Source of the DNA: Rubrivivax sp.
GTDB taxonomy: Bacteria; Pseudomonadota; Gammaproteobacteria; Burkholderiales; Burkholderiaceae_C
Assembly: GCA_020248915.1 (NCBI GenBank)
Contig: JADCGP010000016.1
Location: forward strand, 1-64,000
Direction of reading: 5' to 3'
Length of the DNA stretch: 64,000 nt
This document shows positions 54,273-63,770 of this stretch, piece by piece (the stretch's first letter is position 1; the number at the start of each line of letters is the position of its first letter). A program made the position numbers and the translations under genes. The notes under the pieces are model-generated. The model saw nothing but the letters and a program-made list of their open reading frames with translations. It was not told where the DNA came from and made no database searches.

Positions 54273-56331
54273 CGGACGTGCCGCCGGGTGGCGCGGCGTC
54301 GTCGACCTCGATGGCCAGGTGCAGCGGGCCGACGTCGGCGGCCTCGTCCTCGGGCTCGCCGGCGGCCGCGGCCGGCACCTCGGGCAGGCGTTCCTGCAGC
54401 GCCGCGTGCAGGTCGAGCGTGAGCAGGTCGACGCGCGCGATGCGCACCCGCACCCGCGCGCCGCGCTCGAGCGACTCCGCGCCGGCCAGCGCGAAGACGA
54501 GTGGCAGCGTCTCCGCGCGCAGCAGCGGCGCCGGGCCCGGGCGGATCACCGTGGCGTCGAGCTCGCCCACGCCGTTCTGCTCCAGCCAGCGCAGCGTCCA
54601 GAAGCGCTCGATCGCGTTCTGGAAGTCGCCGTAGGCCGAGTAGGCTGCGTCGAAGGCCGAGACCACCGACAGCAGCGCCGAGTCGCGCGGCTTGAAGGGG
54701 GCGGCCAGCGCCGCGGTGCGCCCGTGGCGCACGCAGGCCAGGATCTGCCACTGGTTCACGAGGTCGACGTAGCGGCGCAGAGGCGACGTCGACCACGCGT
54801 ACTGCGGCACGCCCATGCCGGCATGCGGCAGCGGCTTGGTGCCCATGCGCACCTTGATGCCGGGCGCGAGGCTTGCCTGGCTGCGGTAGATGGCGGGCAC
54901 GCCGAGCTCTGCCAGCCAGCCGCCCCAGCGGCTGTTGGCCAGGATCATCGCCTCGGCGACGATCAGGTCGAGTGGCGCGCCGCGCCGCCGCGGCGTGATG
55001 AGCACGCGCTCGCTGCCGTCGGGCTCGGCGTCGGTGCCGCCGTCCTCGGCTGCGTCGCGCTCGAGCCGGAAGCCGTAGTCGGGCCGCGTGAAGACCTCGG
55101 GCCGGCCACGCACCGCCTCGCGTGCGGCCTTCAGGTGGCGCGCGAGGCGCCAGCCGAACGCGAGCTCGGCGGCGAACGGGAAGTCGGCCGGGGTGCGGCC
55201 CTCCAGCGCGTCCTCGGTGATGACGGCGTCGAGCTTGTCGTGGCGCAGGTTGGCCACGATCGGCACCCGCTCGGCGCGGCTCTCGAAGCCGCGCTGCTCG
55301 AGCGTGGCCTCGTCGAAGGTCACGTAGATCGACAGGGCCGGGCAGTCGCGGCCTTCGGTCAGCGTGTAGGCCCGCACCACCGCGTCGGGCAGCATGGTGA
55401 TCTTCCAGCCCGGCATGTACACGGTGGACAGCCGCTCGCGCGCCACGCGGTCGAGCGCAGAGTCGGGCGTGATGGCCAGGCCCGGCGCGGCGATGTGGAT
55501 GCCGAGCACCACGGTGCCCGTGCCCAGGCCCTGCACCGACAGCGCGTCGTCGATCTCGGTCGTGGCCGAGTCGTCGATCGAGAACGCCCGCACGGCCGCC
55601 AGCGGCAGGTCCTCGGCGGGCGGTGGCGGGTCCTGCTCCGCGTGGGCGGGGAAGCCGGTGCCCGCGGGGAACATGTCGAACAGGAAGCGCCGCCAGTGGA
55701 ACTGGTACGGGCTCGTGATCGCGCCGGCGCGCACCAGCAGCGCCAGCGGCGCGGCCTGCGCCGCCCGCGCCGCCTGCACCACCGCCTTGTACTCGGGCGC
55801 GTTCTTGTCCGGCTTGAACAGGATCCGGTAGAGCTGCTCGCGCACGGGGGCCGGGCAGGTGCCGGCGGCCAGCTCGCCCGCCCACGCGTCGACCTGGGCC
55901 GCCAGCTGCCGCTTGCGCTCGATGGCCGCCAGCGCCGCCTTGACGGTCTCCTCCGGCGCCTTGCGGAACTGGCCGCGGCCCATGCGGCGGAAGTAGTGCG
56001 GGGCGTCGAACAGCCGCAGCAGCGCCGCGGCCTGCTGCTCGGGTCCGGCGCTGGCGCTGAAGTAGTCGCGCGCCAGGTCGGCAAAGCCGAACTCGCCCTC
56101 GGGCGCGAACTCCCACGCCAGATCGAGGTCGATCTCGGCGGCCAGCGTCTGCGCGCGCGCCAGCAGCTCGGCAGGGGCGGGCCGGTCGAAGCGCAGCATC
56201 ACGTTGGCGGCCTTGACCTTGACCCGCCTGCCGGAGTCGAGCTCGACCTGCATCGAGGCCTCGGCTTCGGTCATCACGCGGCCGGCGTGGAACTTGCCGG
56301 CGTCGTCGAACAGGGCGTACATCGACGACAT
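54247..56331 (-). CDS. RNase II/RNB family exoribonuclease
   Basis: 694 residues. It degrades RNA processively 3' to 5'. The RNB catalytic domain includes FSIDDSATTEIDDALSVQGL (metal-binding Asp cluster), GIHIAAPGLAI, YMPGWKITMLPDAVV and SPLRRYVDLVNQWQI. The N-terminal 250 residues are less conserved, replacing the usual paired cold-shock domains with a helical region. The C-terminus is an S1-like end with acidic tail. It is annotated only to family level because neither Rnr nor Rnb matches fully in domain layout. Confidence 0.92.
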   Translation of the reverse strand: MSSMYALFDDAGKFHAGRVMTEAEASMQVELDSGRRVKVKAANVMLRFDRPAPAELLARAQTLAAEIDLDLAWEFAPEGEFGFADLARDYFSASAGPEQQAAALLRLFDAPHYFRRMGRGQFRKAPEETVKAALAAIERKRQLAAQVDAWAGELAAGTCPAPVREQLYRILFKPDKNAPEYKAVVQAARAAQAAPLALLVRAGAITSPYQFHWRRFLFDMFPAGTGFPAHAEQDPPPPAEDLPLAAVRAFSIDDSATTEIDDALSVQGLGTGTVVLGIHIAAPGLAITPDSALDRVARERLSTVYMPGWKITMLPDAVVRAYTLTEGRDCPALSIYVTFDEATLEQRGFESRAERVPIVANLRHDKLDAVITEDALEGRTPADFPFAAELAFGWRLARHLKAAREAVRGRPEVFTRPDYGFRLERDAAEDGGTDAEPDGSERVLITPRRRGAPLDLIVAEAMILANSRWGGWLAELGVPAIYRSQASLAPGIKVRMGTKPLPHAGMGVPQYAWSTSPLRRYVDLVNQWQILACVRHGRTAALAAPFKPRDSALLSVVSAFDAAYSAYGDFQNAIERFWTLRWLEQNGVGELDATVIRPGPAPLLRAETLPLVFALAGAESLERGARVRVRIARVDLLTLDLHAALQERLPEVPAAAAGEPEDEAADVGPLHLAIEVDDAAPPGGTSDASADATD

Positions 56332-56368
56332 TGTGGCGCGAGGCGGGCGCCCGCACCGCGCGCGGGCG

Positions 56369-57079
56369 CTACAGCGTCATCCCGCCGGCGACCTCGATCA
56401 CCGCGCCGTTCACGTAGCTGGCATCGTCGCTGGCGAGGAAGGCGTAGACCGCGGCGATCTCCTCGGGCCGCGCCAGGCGGCCGAGCGGCACCTGCTCCTT
56501 CATCTGCTGCAGCACCTTGTCGGGGATGGTGGAGAGGATGGGTGTGTCGACGAAGCCCGGCGCCACCGCGTTCACGCGGATTCCCTTCGGGCCGAGCTCC
56601 CGGCTCCAGGTCTTGGTGAAGCCGATGACGCCGAACTTGCTGGCCGCGTAGTTGGTCTGGCCGTAGTTGCCGTGGATGCCGACCACGCTGCTCGCGTTGA
56701 GGATCACGCCGCGGCCGCGCTCGATCATGTGCGGCGCCACCGCCTGCGCGCAGTGGAACACGCCGCGCAGGTTGACGTCGATGACGGCGTCGAACTGCTC
56801 GAGCGTCATCCTCACCAGCCGCGCGTCCCTGGTGATGCCGGCGTTGTTGACCAGCACGTCGATGCGGCCGTGGCGCTCGAGCACCGCGGCCACCATCATG
56901 TCCACGGCGACGCGGTCGGTGACGTCCACCGCGTGGCGCTCGAAGCGCTCGTGGACCAGCTCGGCGCGGCGGTCGCAGCCGATCACGGTGGCGCCTTCGT
57001 CGGCCAGGCGTGCGCAGGTGGCCGCGCCGATGCCTTGCGCGGCGCCGGTGACGATGCAGATCTTGTCGTTCAGTCGCAT
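56369..57079 (-). CDS. Short-chain dehydrogenase/reductase (FabG-like)
   Basis: 236 residues. The NAD(P)-binding start is [17 protein letters not shown], followed by the DVTD loop, [18 protein letters not shown] (catalytic Ser) and the active site YAASKFG (Tyr-Lys). PGFVDTPIL marks the substrate lid. The order fits 3-oxoacyl-ACP reductase or acetoacetyl-CoA reductase; the short length favours FabG-type enzymes. The substrate cannot be fixed. It overlaps the upstream esterase gene by 10 nt. Confidence 0.9.
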   Translation of the reverse strand: MRLNDKICIVTGAAQGIGAATCARLADEGATVIGCDRRAELVHERFERHAVDVTDRVAVDMMVAAVLERHGRIDVLVNNAGITRDARLVRMTLEQFDAVIDVNLRGVFHCAQAVAPHMIERGRGVILNASSVVGIHGNYGQTNYAASKFGVIGFTKTWSRELGPKGIRVNAVAPGFVDTPILSTIPDKVLQQMKEQVPLGRLARPEEIAAVYAFLASDDASYVNGAVIEVAGGMTL

Positions 57080-57720
57080 AGGTGCAGGAACCTCAGCAGG
57101 TGGGGCAGGTGGTCTTCGAAGTCCGACAGTGCATGGTCGCCGCCCTCGAGCAGGCGTACGGCGGCGCCCGGGTAGCGGGCCAGCATCTCGCGCCAGTCGA
57201 GCAGCTCGTCGCCCTTGGCGACGAGCGCGAAGTAGCGCTCCGGCCGCGTGATCGGCCAGGGAGCCAGCGCGCGCAGTTCGTCGATGAACCCGTGCTGGAA
57301 GAAGAAGGCGCCGGCCGGGTCGTCCGGGGCGTGGAACGGCCGCTGCTCGCCGATGTGCGCCGCGAGGTCGCGCGCCGGCTCGACGGCGGGGTTCATCACG
57401 ACAGCCGGGCAGCCGTGGCGCTCGGCCACGACGGTGGCGTAGAAGCCGCCGAGCGAGCTGCCGCACACCGCCATGCGCCCGGCCGACGGGCCGCGGGGCC
57501 AGGCGGCGATGCCCCGCTCGACGAGCGCGATCGCCTCCCGCGGCGAGGGCGGCAGCTGCGGGCACCACCACGCGACCTCGGGCCGGTGCGCCGCCAGCCA
57601 GGCGCGCACGCGCTCGGCCTTGAACGAGCGCGGGCCCGAGCGGAAGCCGTGCAGATACAGCAGGTGAGTCGGCGGCAGCGGCGCCAGGGCCGGGGCAACG
57701 CCGGGAGGCGGGTGGACCAC
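57070..57720 (-). CDS. YqiA-like alpha/beta-hydrolase esterase
   Basis: 216 residues from GTG 57720. It begins [23 protein letters not shown], has the nucleophile elbow [16 protein letters not shown] (Ser), [12 protein letters not shown], the acidic residue in [10 protein letters not shown] and the His in [13 protein letters not shown]. This matches the YqiA family of small esterases. The natural substrate is not known. It overlaps the SDR gene. Confidence 0.88.
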   Translation of the reverse strand: MVHPPPGVAPALAPLPPTHLLYLHGFRSGPRSFKAERVRAWLAAHRPEVAWWCPQLPPSPREAIALVERGIAAWPRGPSAGRMAVCGSSLGGFYATVVAERHGCPAVVMNPAVEPARDLAAHIGEQRPFHAPDDPAGAFFFQHGFIDELRALAPWPITRPERYFALVAKGDELLDWREMLARYPGAAVRLLEGGDHALSDFEDHLPHLLRFLHLCD

Positions 57721-57770
57721 GCGCCGAGTCTAGGCCCGGTGCCCGTCCGCCCCCCGACGCGCAGGGCCGC

Positions 57771-60686
57771 TCAGACGCCCTGCTTGACCAGCGGCGCGCG
57801 CAGCGCCTCGGCCAGCATCGCCTGCGTGTCGGCCAGGTGCGCCCGCGTCGTGGCGTCGATCCGCCGCGAGGCCAGCGTGGCGCGCAGGTCGGCCTCGAGC
57901 TGCAGTGCCACCTGGCGGTGCACCGCGCGCACGTCGGCCGCCGCCGTCGGGGTCGGGCGCACCAGGCCGGTGGCGAGCCGCCGCGCGTGCTCGCGCTGCA
58001 GCGTGCGCCGCATGGCGTCGATCTCGATGGCCGCCTTGCCCGCGGGGCGGAGTTCCGACCAGGCCGCCCGCACCAGGCGCTCCTGCACCTCCGCGAAGCC
58101 GACCCGCGTGCGCGGGTCGGCGACGCGGGTCTCGGCATCGGCCAGCCGGGTGGCCAGCTGCTCCCCCATCAGCGCGTCCAGGGCCCCCCGCTGCAGCGTG
58201 GCCACGGCCGCGGGCAGGCTGAACTCCATGCCGTCGTCGACACGGCGGTCGGTCCGGTCGAAGCCCATGCGGGTCAGGAAGCGCGGGTCGATGCGGAAGC
58301 TGCGGCTGGTGAACATCTCGCCCAGCAGCAGGTCGAGCGCCGCGCGCTGCATCGGGCCGGGCAACGGGGTCGCCAGCGGCTTGCCGCTGCCGGCCAGCGC
58401 CCGCGTCGTCGACTGGCCGCCCACCACGCGCAGCAGCAGCGGCACCGCACGGCCGCTGACGCCCAGTGCGCGCTGCAGGTTGCGCCGGTACAGCGAGTAG
58501 TCGTCGTCGGCATCCAGCACGCGCCGCTCGGTGCGCTGCCACAGCTCGCGCGACAGCGCGACGAGGCGCTGCGCGTACGCGAGCGGGTCGTCGCCGAGGT
58601 CGAACTGCGTGATCGACGGGTCGACCAGCGCGAGGTCGGGGTCGCTGCCGTAGGCCAGCTCAGGGCGCGAATCGGACTGCGCCGCCAGTGCCGCCAGGGC
58701 GGCCGCTTCCTCCGCCGGCGCGAATTCGCGATACCCGTACTCGATGGCCCACAGGTCGTAGGCACCAAGCCCCGGCATGTGGAAGCCGGCGACGCTCTCG
58801 CCCTGCAGCGGCGTGTTCGGCGGGTTGTAGTCCATCACCGAATGGCTGTTGCCGTTGCGCGCCGTGAACTCCGGGTCGCGCAGCTGCGCCAGCGACATGC
58901 CAGCCGAGGCCCTGAAGTTGTGGCGCAGGCCGAGCGCATGGCCGACCTCGTGGGTCACGACCGCCTTCAGCCCGTCCTCGATGTAGCGCGTGACCTCCGG
59001 GGAGTCGGCCGCCAGGTCGCCGCGCAGCTGCAGCAGTTCCAGCCCGAAGGCCGTGTGCTCGAGGGCCTCGCTGGCGTATTCGCACTGCGCGAAGCGCGCG
59101 GCGAACTCGCCGGGGCGCGCGCCGCTGCCGCCGGCCATGCCCGGGGGCAAGCCGAGGGCGTCGCGCGCCGCGGCCGCGACCCCGGCAAGCGGCCCTTCGT
59201 TGGCGTGCGCGGCCAGACCGCTGCCAGGCGGGCGCGAGTCCAGGATCGCGCCACGGTCGAAGCGCACCCAGTTCTCGGGAACGATGGCCGCGCCGCGCAG
59301 GATCTCGCCGGTGCGCGGGTCGCTCTGGCTCGGGCCGACGGCGAGGGCGCCCGGGCCGTCGATCGCGAACCAGCGCACGGCCAGCAGCCGGGTGCCCTCG
59401 AAGGTGCTCCAGTCCGCGTCGGCCGGCTGCTGCTCGACCCGCAGCGCATCGCGCAGGCCCGCGCGCTCGAACGCCTTGTTCCACTCGAGCACGCCCGCGC
59501 GCACCGTGTCGCGCCAGCGCTCGGGGATGTTGCGGTCGAGCACCACCCGGATCGGCTCCCTGGGCTCGCTGACTGCGGCCGACGGGTCCTTTTTCTCGAG
59601 CCGCCAGCGATTGATCAGGTGCACGCGGCGGTCGGGCGACGTCGTGGGGCTGGTGTAGTCGACGAACGACTCGACGAAGTAGCCCACGCGCGGGTCGGCC
59701 CGGCGCGGCTGCATCGGCGCGGCCGGCAGCGGTGCGAGCGTGAGCGTGTGCGCCATCAGGAGGCTGCGTGCGTCGGGCACCGCGCGCGGCGGGCGCGGCA
59801 GTGCGGCCGGATTGGGCGGCGGGGCGCCGGGCGCCGACACCGGCGGCGCGGGCAGCTTGGGCACGGCGTAGTGCGCACGGAAGGTCACGAAAGTCCCGTC
59901 GGCCGAGGTGCGGATGCTCTCGATGCTGCTGTTGGCACGGTCCAGCGCGTACGGCATCCGGAACGCGGTCTCCAGGGCGGTCTGTACGCCCATCAGGTCG
60001 CCGCCGAGCAGCACGCTGGCGTCGACCAGCAGCGACTTGCGCTCCGGGTGTGGGGCCGCCGCGAGGGGAGCGGCCGCGAGCAGGCTGTCGGCGTAGCTCT
60101 CGCGCAGCGCGCGCTCGAGCGGCGAGCCTGCAGGGGCGCGCGCGCCGAGGTTGCGCGCCACGAGCTGCACCGTGTTGCCCACGCGCTGCAGCACCACGAC
60201 CTGCTCGGCGCCTTGTATGCCGGGCAGGAAAAACGACTCGCCCAGGCCCCCGGCCAGGGAGTTGCCCAGGAAGAACGGCTGGCCGAGCCGATCAGTCGGA
60301 ATCTCGAGCCAAGTCTTCTCGTCCCGGGTCCAGACGGTGAGGAAGCCGCTGCTGCTCCGGGCGTCCCGGGTCACCTCGGCAAAGGGCGGCGGGGTCCCGG
60401 GTGCCGGCGGACGCGCCGCAACAGGCGCGGGCGCGCCGCTGGCGCCGCCGGCGCCGCCAGCTGTCGCCGGGGCGGAGGGCTGCGCGGCCGGTGCTGCGCC
60501 GGGCTTGGCGGGGGCAGCCGGGGCCGCGGTGGGCTGGCCCGCGGGTGTGGGCGTCGTCGCTGCTGCCGGCGCGGCGGCGGGCGGGCCGCCCGTTGTGGCC
60601 GCCGGTGGTGTGGCGCAGGCGGCCAGGGCCGCGGCCAGGGCGAGCGCCCCGGCGCGGGAGGTGACGGGCATCGGATCTCGGGTCAT
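57771..60686 (-). CDS. Large zinc metalloprotease lipoprotein (DUF4953/DUF5117 type)
   Basis: 971 residues. The signal [17 protein letters not shown] is a lipobox, and a Pro/Ala linker of 75 residues follows. The DUF5117-like beta region contains [23 protein letters not shown]. The metalloprotease core carries [15 protein letters not shown] near 577-590, an extended HExxHxxGxxH zinc site with catalytic Glu, followed by SVMDYNPPN (Met-turn-like). The C-terminal 300 residues are helical. It is probably lipid-anchored and acts in the periplasm or outside the cell. A GGAG site lies 5 nt before the ATG at 60686; a downstream ATG at 60671 is possible. Substrates are unknown. Confidence 0.9.
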   Translation of the reverse strand: MTRDPMPVTSRAGALALAAALAACATPPAATTGGPPAAAPAAATTPTPAGQPTAAPAAPAKPGAAPAAQPSAPATAGGAGGASGAPAPVAARPPAPGTPPPFAEVTRDARSSSGFLTVWTRDEKTWLEIPTDRLGQPFFLGNSLAGGLGESFFLPGIQGAEQVVVLQRVGNTVQLVARNLGARAPAGSPLERALRESYADSLLAAAPLAAAPHPERKSLLVDASVLLGGDLMGVQTALETAFRMPYALDRANSSIESIRTSADGTFVTFRAHYAVPKLPAPPVSAPGAPPPNPAALPRPPRAVPDARSLLMAHTLTLAPLPAAPMQPRRADPRVGYFVESFVDYTSPTTSPDRRVHLINRWRLEKKDPSAAVSEPREPIRVVLDRNIPERWRDTVRAGVLEWNKAFERAGLRDALRVEQQPADADWSTFEGTRLLAVRWFAIDGPGALAVGPSQSDPRTGEILRGAAIVPENWVRFDRGAILDSRPPGSGLAAHANEGPLAGVAAAARDALGLPPGMAGGSGARPGEFAARFAQCEYASEALEHTAFGLELLQLRGDLAADSPEVTRYIEDGLKAVVTHEVGHALGLRHNFRASAGMSLAQLRDPEFTARNGNSHSVMDYNPPNTPLQGESVAGFHMPGLGAYDLWAIEYGYREFAPAEEAAALAALAAQSDSRPELAYGSDPDLALVDPSITQFDLGDDPLAYAQRLVALSRELWQRTERRVLDADDDYSLYRRNLQRALGVSGRAVPLLLRVVGGQSTTRALAGSGKPLATPLPGPMQRAALDLLLGEMFTSRSFRIDPRFLTRMGFDRTDRRVDDGMEFSLPAAVATLQRGALDALMGEQLATRLADAETRVADPRTRVGFAEVQERLVRAAWSELRPAGKAAIEIDAMRRTLQREHARRLATGLVRPTPTAAADVRAVHRQVALQLEADLRATLASRRIDATTRAHLADTQAMLAEALRAPLVKQGV

Positions 60687-60795
60687 CGCGGCTCCGGCGA
60701 CGGGCGCAATCGTGTCGGACTCGCGAACATAGCGCAGCCGGGCCCCGGCTGCAGGCGCCGGGTCGTTGCCGTCCAGGCCCTGTCCCGGCCGCGGC

Positions 60796-62202
60796 TCAAG
60801 CGTGTGCCAGCGCGGCCAGCAGCCGGCCGTGGATGCCGCCGAAGCCGCCGTTGCTCATGCACAGCACGTGGTCGCCGGGCCGTGCCGCGCGCACCACGGC
60901 GCCGACGAGCTCGTCGATGCCGTCGGCCACGGTCGCCTGCGCGCCCATTGGGGCGAGCGCCTCGCGGGCGCTCCAGCCGTAGTCGCCCTGCAGGCAGAAC
61001 GCGAGGTCGGCCTCCTCCAGCGACCAGGGCAGCCGCGCCTTCATCGTGCCAAGCTTCATCGTGTTGGAACGCGGCTCGAACACCGCCAGGATGCGCTCGG
61101 GCGCGGCGCCAGCGATGGCCTGGCGCTTGTCGATGTCGCGCCGCAGGCCCTCGATCGTGGCGCGCATCGCGCTCGGGTGATGCGCGAAGTCGTCGTAGAC
61201 GCTGACGCCGCCGGCCTGCCCGCGCAGCTCCAGCCGCCGGCGCACGTTCTCGAAGCGCGCCAGTGACGCTGCGGCCGCGTCGGGCGCGACGCCGACGTGC
61301 TCGGCCGCCGCGATGGCCGCCAGCGCGTTGAGCTGGTTGTGCTCGCCGAGCAGGCTCCAGTGAACGTGGCCGAGCTTCAGGCTGCCTCGCAGCACGTCGA
61401 ACGACTGCGGGTCGCCGCGGGCGGACAGGCCGCCCGGCTCCTCGCGCCGCGTGCCGAAGCGCTGCACCTCGCTCCAGCAGCCCCGCGCCAGCACCCGGGC
61501 CAGCGCCCCGTCGCGCGCGTTGACGACGACACGCCCGCTGCGCGGCATCGCGCGCACGAGGTGGTGGAACTGGGTCTCGATCGCGGCCAGGTCGGGGAAG
61601 ATGTCGGCGTGGTCGTGCTCGAGGTTGTTCAGCACCGCGGTGCGCGGCTTGTAGTGGACGAACTTGCTGCGCTTGTCGAACAGGGCCGTGTCGTACTCGT
61701 CGGCCTCGATGACGAACGGCGGGCACTCGCCAGCGGCGCGCACGGCAGTCCGGCCCAGGCGCGCCGACACGCCGAAGTTGCGGGGCACACCCCCCACCAG
61801 GAAGCCCGGCTCGAGACCGGCGCACTCGAGGATCCAGGCCAGCATCGCCGTCGTCGTGGTCTTGCCGTGGGTGCCGGCCACGGCCAGCACGTGGCGCCCG
61901 TGCAGCACGTGGTCGGCCAGCCATTGCGGCCCGCTGGTGTAGCGCGCGCCGGCATCCAGCACGGCCTCCATCAGCGGGTTGCCGCGCTTGACCACGTTGC
62001 CCACCACGAAGACGTCGGGGGCGAGCGCGAGCTGGTCGTCGCCGAAACCCTCGATCAGCTCGATGCCGAGGGCGCGCAGCTGGTCGCTCATCGGCGGATA
62101 CACGGCCTCGTCGCAGCCGGTGACGCGGTGCCCGGCCTCGCGCGCGAGGGCCGCCAGCCCGCCCATGAACGTGCCGCAGATGCCGAGGATGTGCAGGTGC
62201 AT
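60796..62202 (-). CDS. mpl: UDP-N-acetylmuramate:L-alanyl-gamma-D-glutamyl-meso-diaminopimelate ligase
   Basis: 468 residues. It joins recycled tripeptide to UDP-MurNAc in peptidoglycan recycling. The start MHLHILGICGTFMGGLAALAREAG is typical of Mpl. Other features are the ATP loop AVAGTHGKTTTTAMLAWIL, IEADEYDTALFDKRSKF, LNNLEHDHADIF and YDDFAHHPSAM. The length matches the family (about 457). The start codon lies 6 nt after a TAGAAT hexamer. It is divergent from the small membrane protein gene at 62283. Confidence 0.96.
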   Translation of the reverse strand: MHLHILGICGTFMGGLAALAREAGHRVTGCDEAVYPPMSDQLRALGIELIEGFGDDQLALAPDVFVVGNVVKRGNPLMEAVLDAGARYTSGPQWLADHVLHGRHVLAVAGTHGKTTTTAMLAWILECAGLEPGFLVGGVPRNFGVSARLGRTAVRAAGECPPFVIEADEYDTALFDKRSKFVHYKPRTAVLNNLEHDHADIFPDLAAIETQFHHLVRAMPRSGRVVVNARDGALARVLARGCWSEVQRFGTRREEPGGLSARGDPQSFDVLRGSLKLGHVHWSLLGEHNQLNALAAIAAAEHVGVAPDAAAASLARFENVRRRLELRGQAGGVSVYDDFAHHPSAMRATIEGLRRDIDKRQAIAGAAPERILAVFEPRSNTMKLGTMKARLPWSLEEADLAFCLQGDYGWSAREALAPMGAQATVADGIDELVGAVVRAARPGDHVLCMSNGGFGGIHGRLLAALAHA

Positions 62203-62208
62203 GCGGGC

Positions 62209-62214
62209 ATTCTA
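62209..62214 (-). promoter_or_regulatory. Candidate -10 element of mpl
   Basis: TAGAAT on the minus strand is separated from the mpl ATG by exactly 6 nt, leaving no room for a ribosome site. A leaderless mRNA is predicted. A divergent candidate for the opposite gene lies 56 bp away. Confidence 0.45.
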
Positions 62215-62270
62215 GGAAGCCGGCCGTCCTGCGCCCGGCATGCCGGGCCGCAGCCGGCCACTGCGCGTGC

Positions 62271-62276
62271 TAGCGT
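62271..62276 (+). promoter_or_regulatory. Candidate -10 element of the small membrane protein gene
   Basis: TAGCGT lies exactly 6 nt before the GTG at 62283, the same arrangement as in mpl, smg, azlC and the MNT antitoxin gene. The match to the -10 consensus is weaker here. Confidence 0.35.
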
Positions 62277-62282
62277 GCACGC

Positions 62283-62723
62283 GTGGCTGCTCCCGGATTC
62301 GTCGGCTTTCGCGCGCTGGCCGAGCACCCCTGGGCCTGGCCGGCGCTGGAGGCGGTGCACATCGCCGGCATCGCGCTGCTGGTCGGCAGCCTCGTGCTGC
62401 TCGAGTTGCGGGTGTGGGGCGCGGCGCCCGAGTTGCCGGTGGTCGCGCTCGCCCGGCTGGCGCTCGCGGTGACGGCGGTGGGCTTCGCCCTGGTGCTGCT
62501 GACGGGGCTGGCGATGTTCAGCGCGCGGCCGCTGGAGCTGCTTGCCAACGGTGCCTTCGTGCTGAAGATGGGGATCGTGATGCTGGCCGGCCTGAACGCG
62601 GCGTGGTTCCACGCCCGCGGCGGCCTGTCCCGGCTCGACACCCTGGCGCGGGCCCAGACCGTGCTGTCGCTGGGGCTTTGGCTCGGGGTCATCATCCTCG
62701 GCCGCTGGATCGCCTACCTCTGA
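62283..62723 (+). CDS. Small integral membrane protein (DUF6644-like)
   Basis: 146 residues from GTG 62283, with four predicted membrane helices: AVHIAGIALLVGSLVLLELRVWG, LARLALAVTAVGFALVLLTGLAMF, ANGAFVLKMGIVMLAGLNAAWF and QTVLSLGLWLGVIILGRWIAY. The pattern WPALEAVHIAG plus LxLLTG resembles the DUF6644/DUF2214-type family of unknown function; the several His/Met residues in membrane segments may bind heme or metal. It is co-directional with the DUF6152 gene 20 nt downstream. Confidence 0.75.
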   Translation: MAAPGFVGFRALAEHPWAWPALEAVHIAGIALLVGSLVLLELRVWGAAPELPVVALARLALAVTAVGFALVLLTGLAMFSARPLELLANGAFVLKMGIVMLAGLNAAWFHARGGLSRLDTLARAQTVLSLGLWLGVIILGRWIAYL

Positions 62724-62743
62724 GACCTGCCGGAGTTCACGCC

Positions 62744-63211
62744 ATGCACCGACGCCTGATCCTCGCGGCCGCCCCGGCACTGGTGCTGCCGCCGGCACTT
62801 GCCCACCACGGCTGGAGCAGCTTCGACCAGGCGCGCCCGCTCTACCTCGGGGGCCGCGCGACCAACGTGCAGTGGCGCAACCCGCACGCCGAACTCGACC
62901 TCGAACTGCCGGCCGAGCCCAGGCTGCCGGCCGACCTCGCCGCGCGCCCCGTGCCCCCGCAGGCGGCACAGGTCGACGGCACCGCGCTGCTCAAGGCCGC
63001 CATGCTGCCCACCCGCAAGGACCGCCGCTGGCGTGTCGAACTGGCGCCCCTGACCCGGATGCAGGCCTGGGGCGTTCCCGAGATCCGCGCCGGCGACACG
63101 GTCGGCGTGGTCGGCTTCACCTTCGCCGGCGAGAAGGGCGAGGCGATCCTGCGGGCCGAGTACGTGTTCGTCGGGGGCAGGACGTTCGGGTTGCGGTCGG
63201 CGCCGGCTTGA
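62744..63211 (+). CDS. Exported DUF6152-like protein
   Basis: 155 residues. The signal MHRRLILAAAPALVLPPALAHHGW has its predicted cleavage at ALA-HH, so the mature protein begins with two histidines. The body is beta-rich with YLGGRATNVQWRNPHAELDLEL, VGVVGFTFAGEKGEAILRAEYVFVGGRTF and a central Pro-rich part. This arrangement (HHGWSSFD start, NPH motif) matches DUF6152, often found beside small membrane proteins as in this window. The mature N-terminal His may bind copper, which is an inference. A CGGAG site precedes the ATG. Confidence 0.8.
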   Translation: MHRRLILAAAPALVLPPALAHHGWSSFDQARPLYLGGRATNVQWRNPHAELDLELPAEPRLPADLAARPVPPQAAQVDGTALLKAAMLPTRKDRRWRVELAPLTRMQAWGVPEIRAGDTVGVVGFTFAGEKGEAILRAEYVFVGGRTFGLRSAPA

Positions 63212-63305
63212 AGGGCCGGGGGTTGGTTGGGCCTTGCCGGGCCGGGGGGCGCTGACGGCGGGTCTGGCTCGTGGTTCTTGCGCTTGGTTCGGCGGCGGGC
63301 CGAGC

Positions 63306-63373
63306 GGCCGGGTCTCGCCCCGGCGGGCGACCTGCTTTCTTTGCTCGTGCAAAGAAAGCAGGCAAAGAAACAC
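63306..63373. repeat. Left arm of a 68-bp inverted repeat
   Basis: This arm pairs with 63625-63692 with three mismatches in 68 positions. It contains its own hairpin: a perfect 14-bp stem (63331-63344 with 63349-63362) and a 4-nt loop. Beyond the arm, similarity with the inverted copy continues imperfectly to about 63449. Confidence 0.93.
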
Positions 63374-63624
63374 GTGGATGCCCGGTCATGGGGGCTCGCT
63401 TCGGAGGCGGTCCTCATGGCGCTCGCTGGGATGGGGGGCAAACACCCACGCGCCCGCAGCGCGCTGCGGGCACGCTCGACAGTTCGGCGCCGCCGTGCCG
63501 GCGTCGGCCCCGTACTATCGAGCGCCCCTTCGCGCACGGACCGACCTGAGGTGTTTGCCCCCGAAGCGCGCAGTCGCGATGCGCACTGCCCCCGAAGCGA
63601 TCCACACCCCCCAAGACATCCCAG

Positions 63625-63692
63625 GTGTTTCTTTGCCTACTTTCTTTGCACCAGCAAAGAAAGTAGGTCGCCCGCCGGGGCGAGACCCGGCC
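63625..63692. repeat. Right arm of a 68-bp inverted repeat
   Basis: Inverted copy of the left arm. Its internal hairpin has a perfect 14-bp stem (63636-63649 with 63654-63667). Two of the three differences from the left arm are compensatory, keeping the stem paired, which suggests selection for structure. Imperfect similarity continues inward to about 63550. Confidence 0.93.
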
Positions 63693-63770
63693 ACCCGCCC
63701 TGCTGGGGCGAGACCCGGCCCCCACCCCGCCACGAAGACGACATCGGCTCCGCCAGCCGATCCCAAACCC

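Larger units (their letters stand above)
63212..63770. other. Intergenic region carrying an inverted-repeat element
   Basis: This 559-base region has no credible gene; the open frames it contains follow the repeat arms. It contains two inverted arms described separately, a 20-bp palindrome at 63454-63473 and additional copies of a GGGGCGAGACCCGGCC motif near 63676-63692 and 63705-63720. Base composition differs from surrounding genes, with A-rich AAAGAAA tracts. Confidence 0.8.

Noticed and set aside
54016..56619. 867-residue plus-strand open frame opposite the RNase II family gene
   Set aside because: The minus-strand gene has RNB catalytic motifs. The plus-strand frame is Arg/Ala/Gly-rich and has no start signal or motif.
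57837..61205. 1122-residue plus-strand open frame opposite the metalloprotease and mpl genes
   Set aside because: It is antisense to genes with clear domains. It is rich in Arg, Ala, Gly and His with no motif, as expected when a high-GC gene is read from the other strand.
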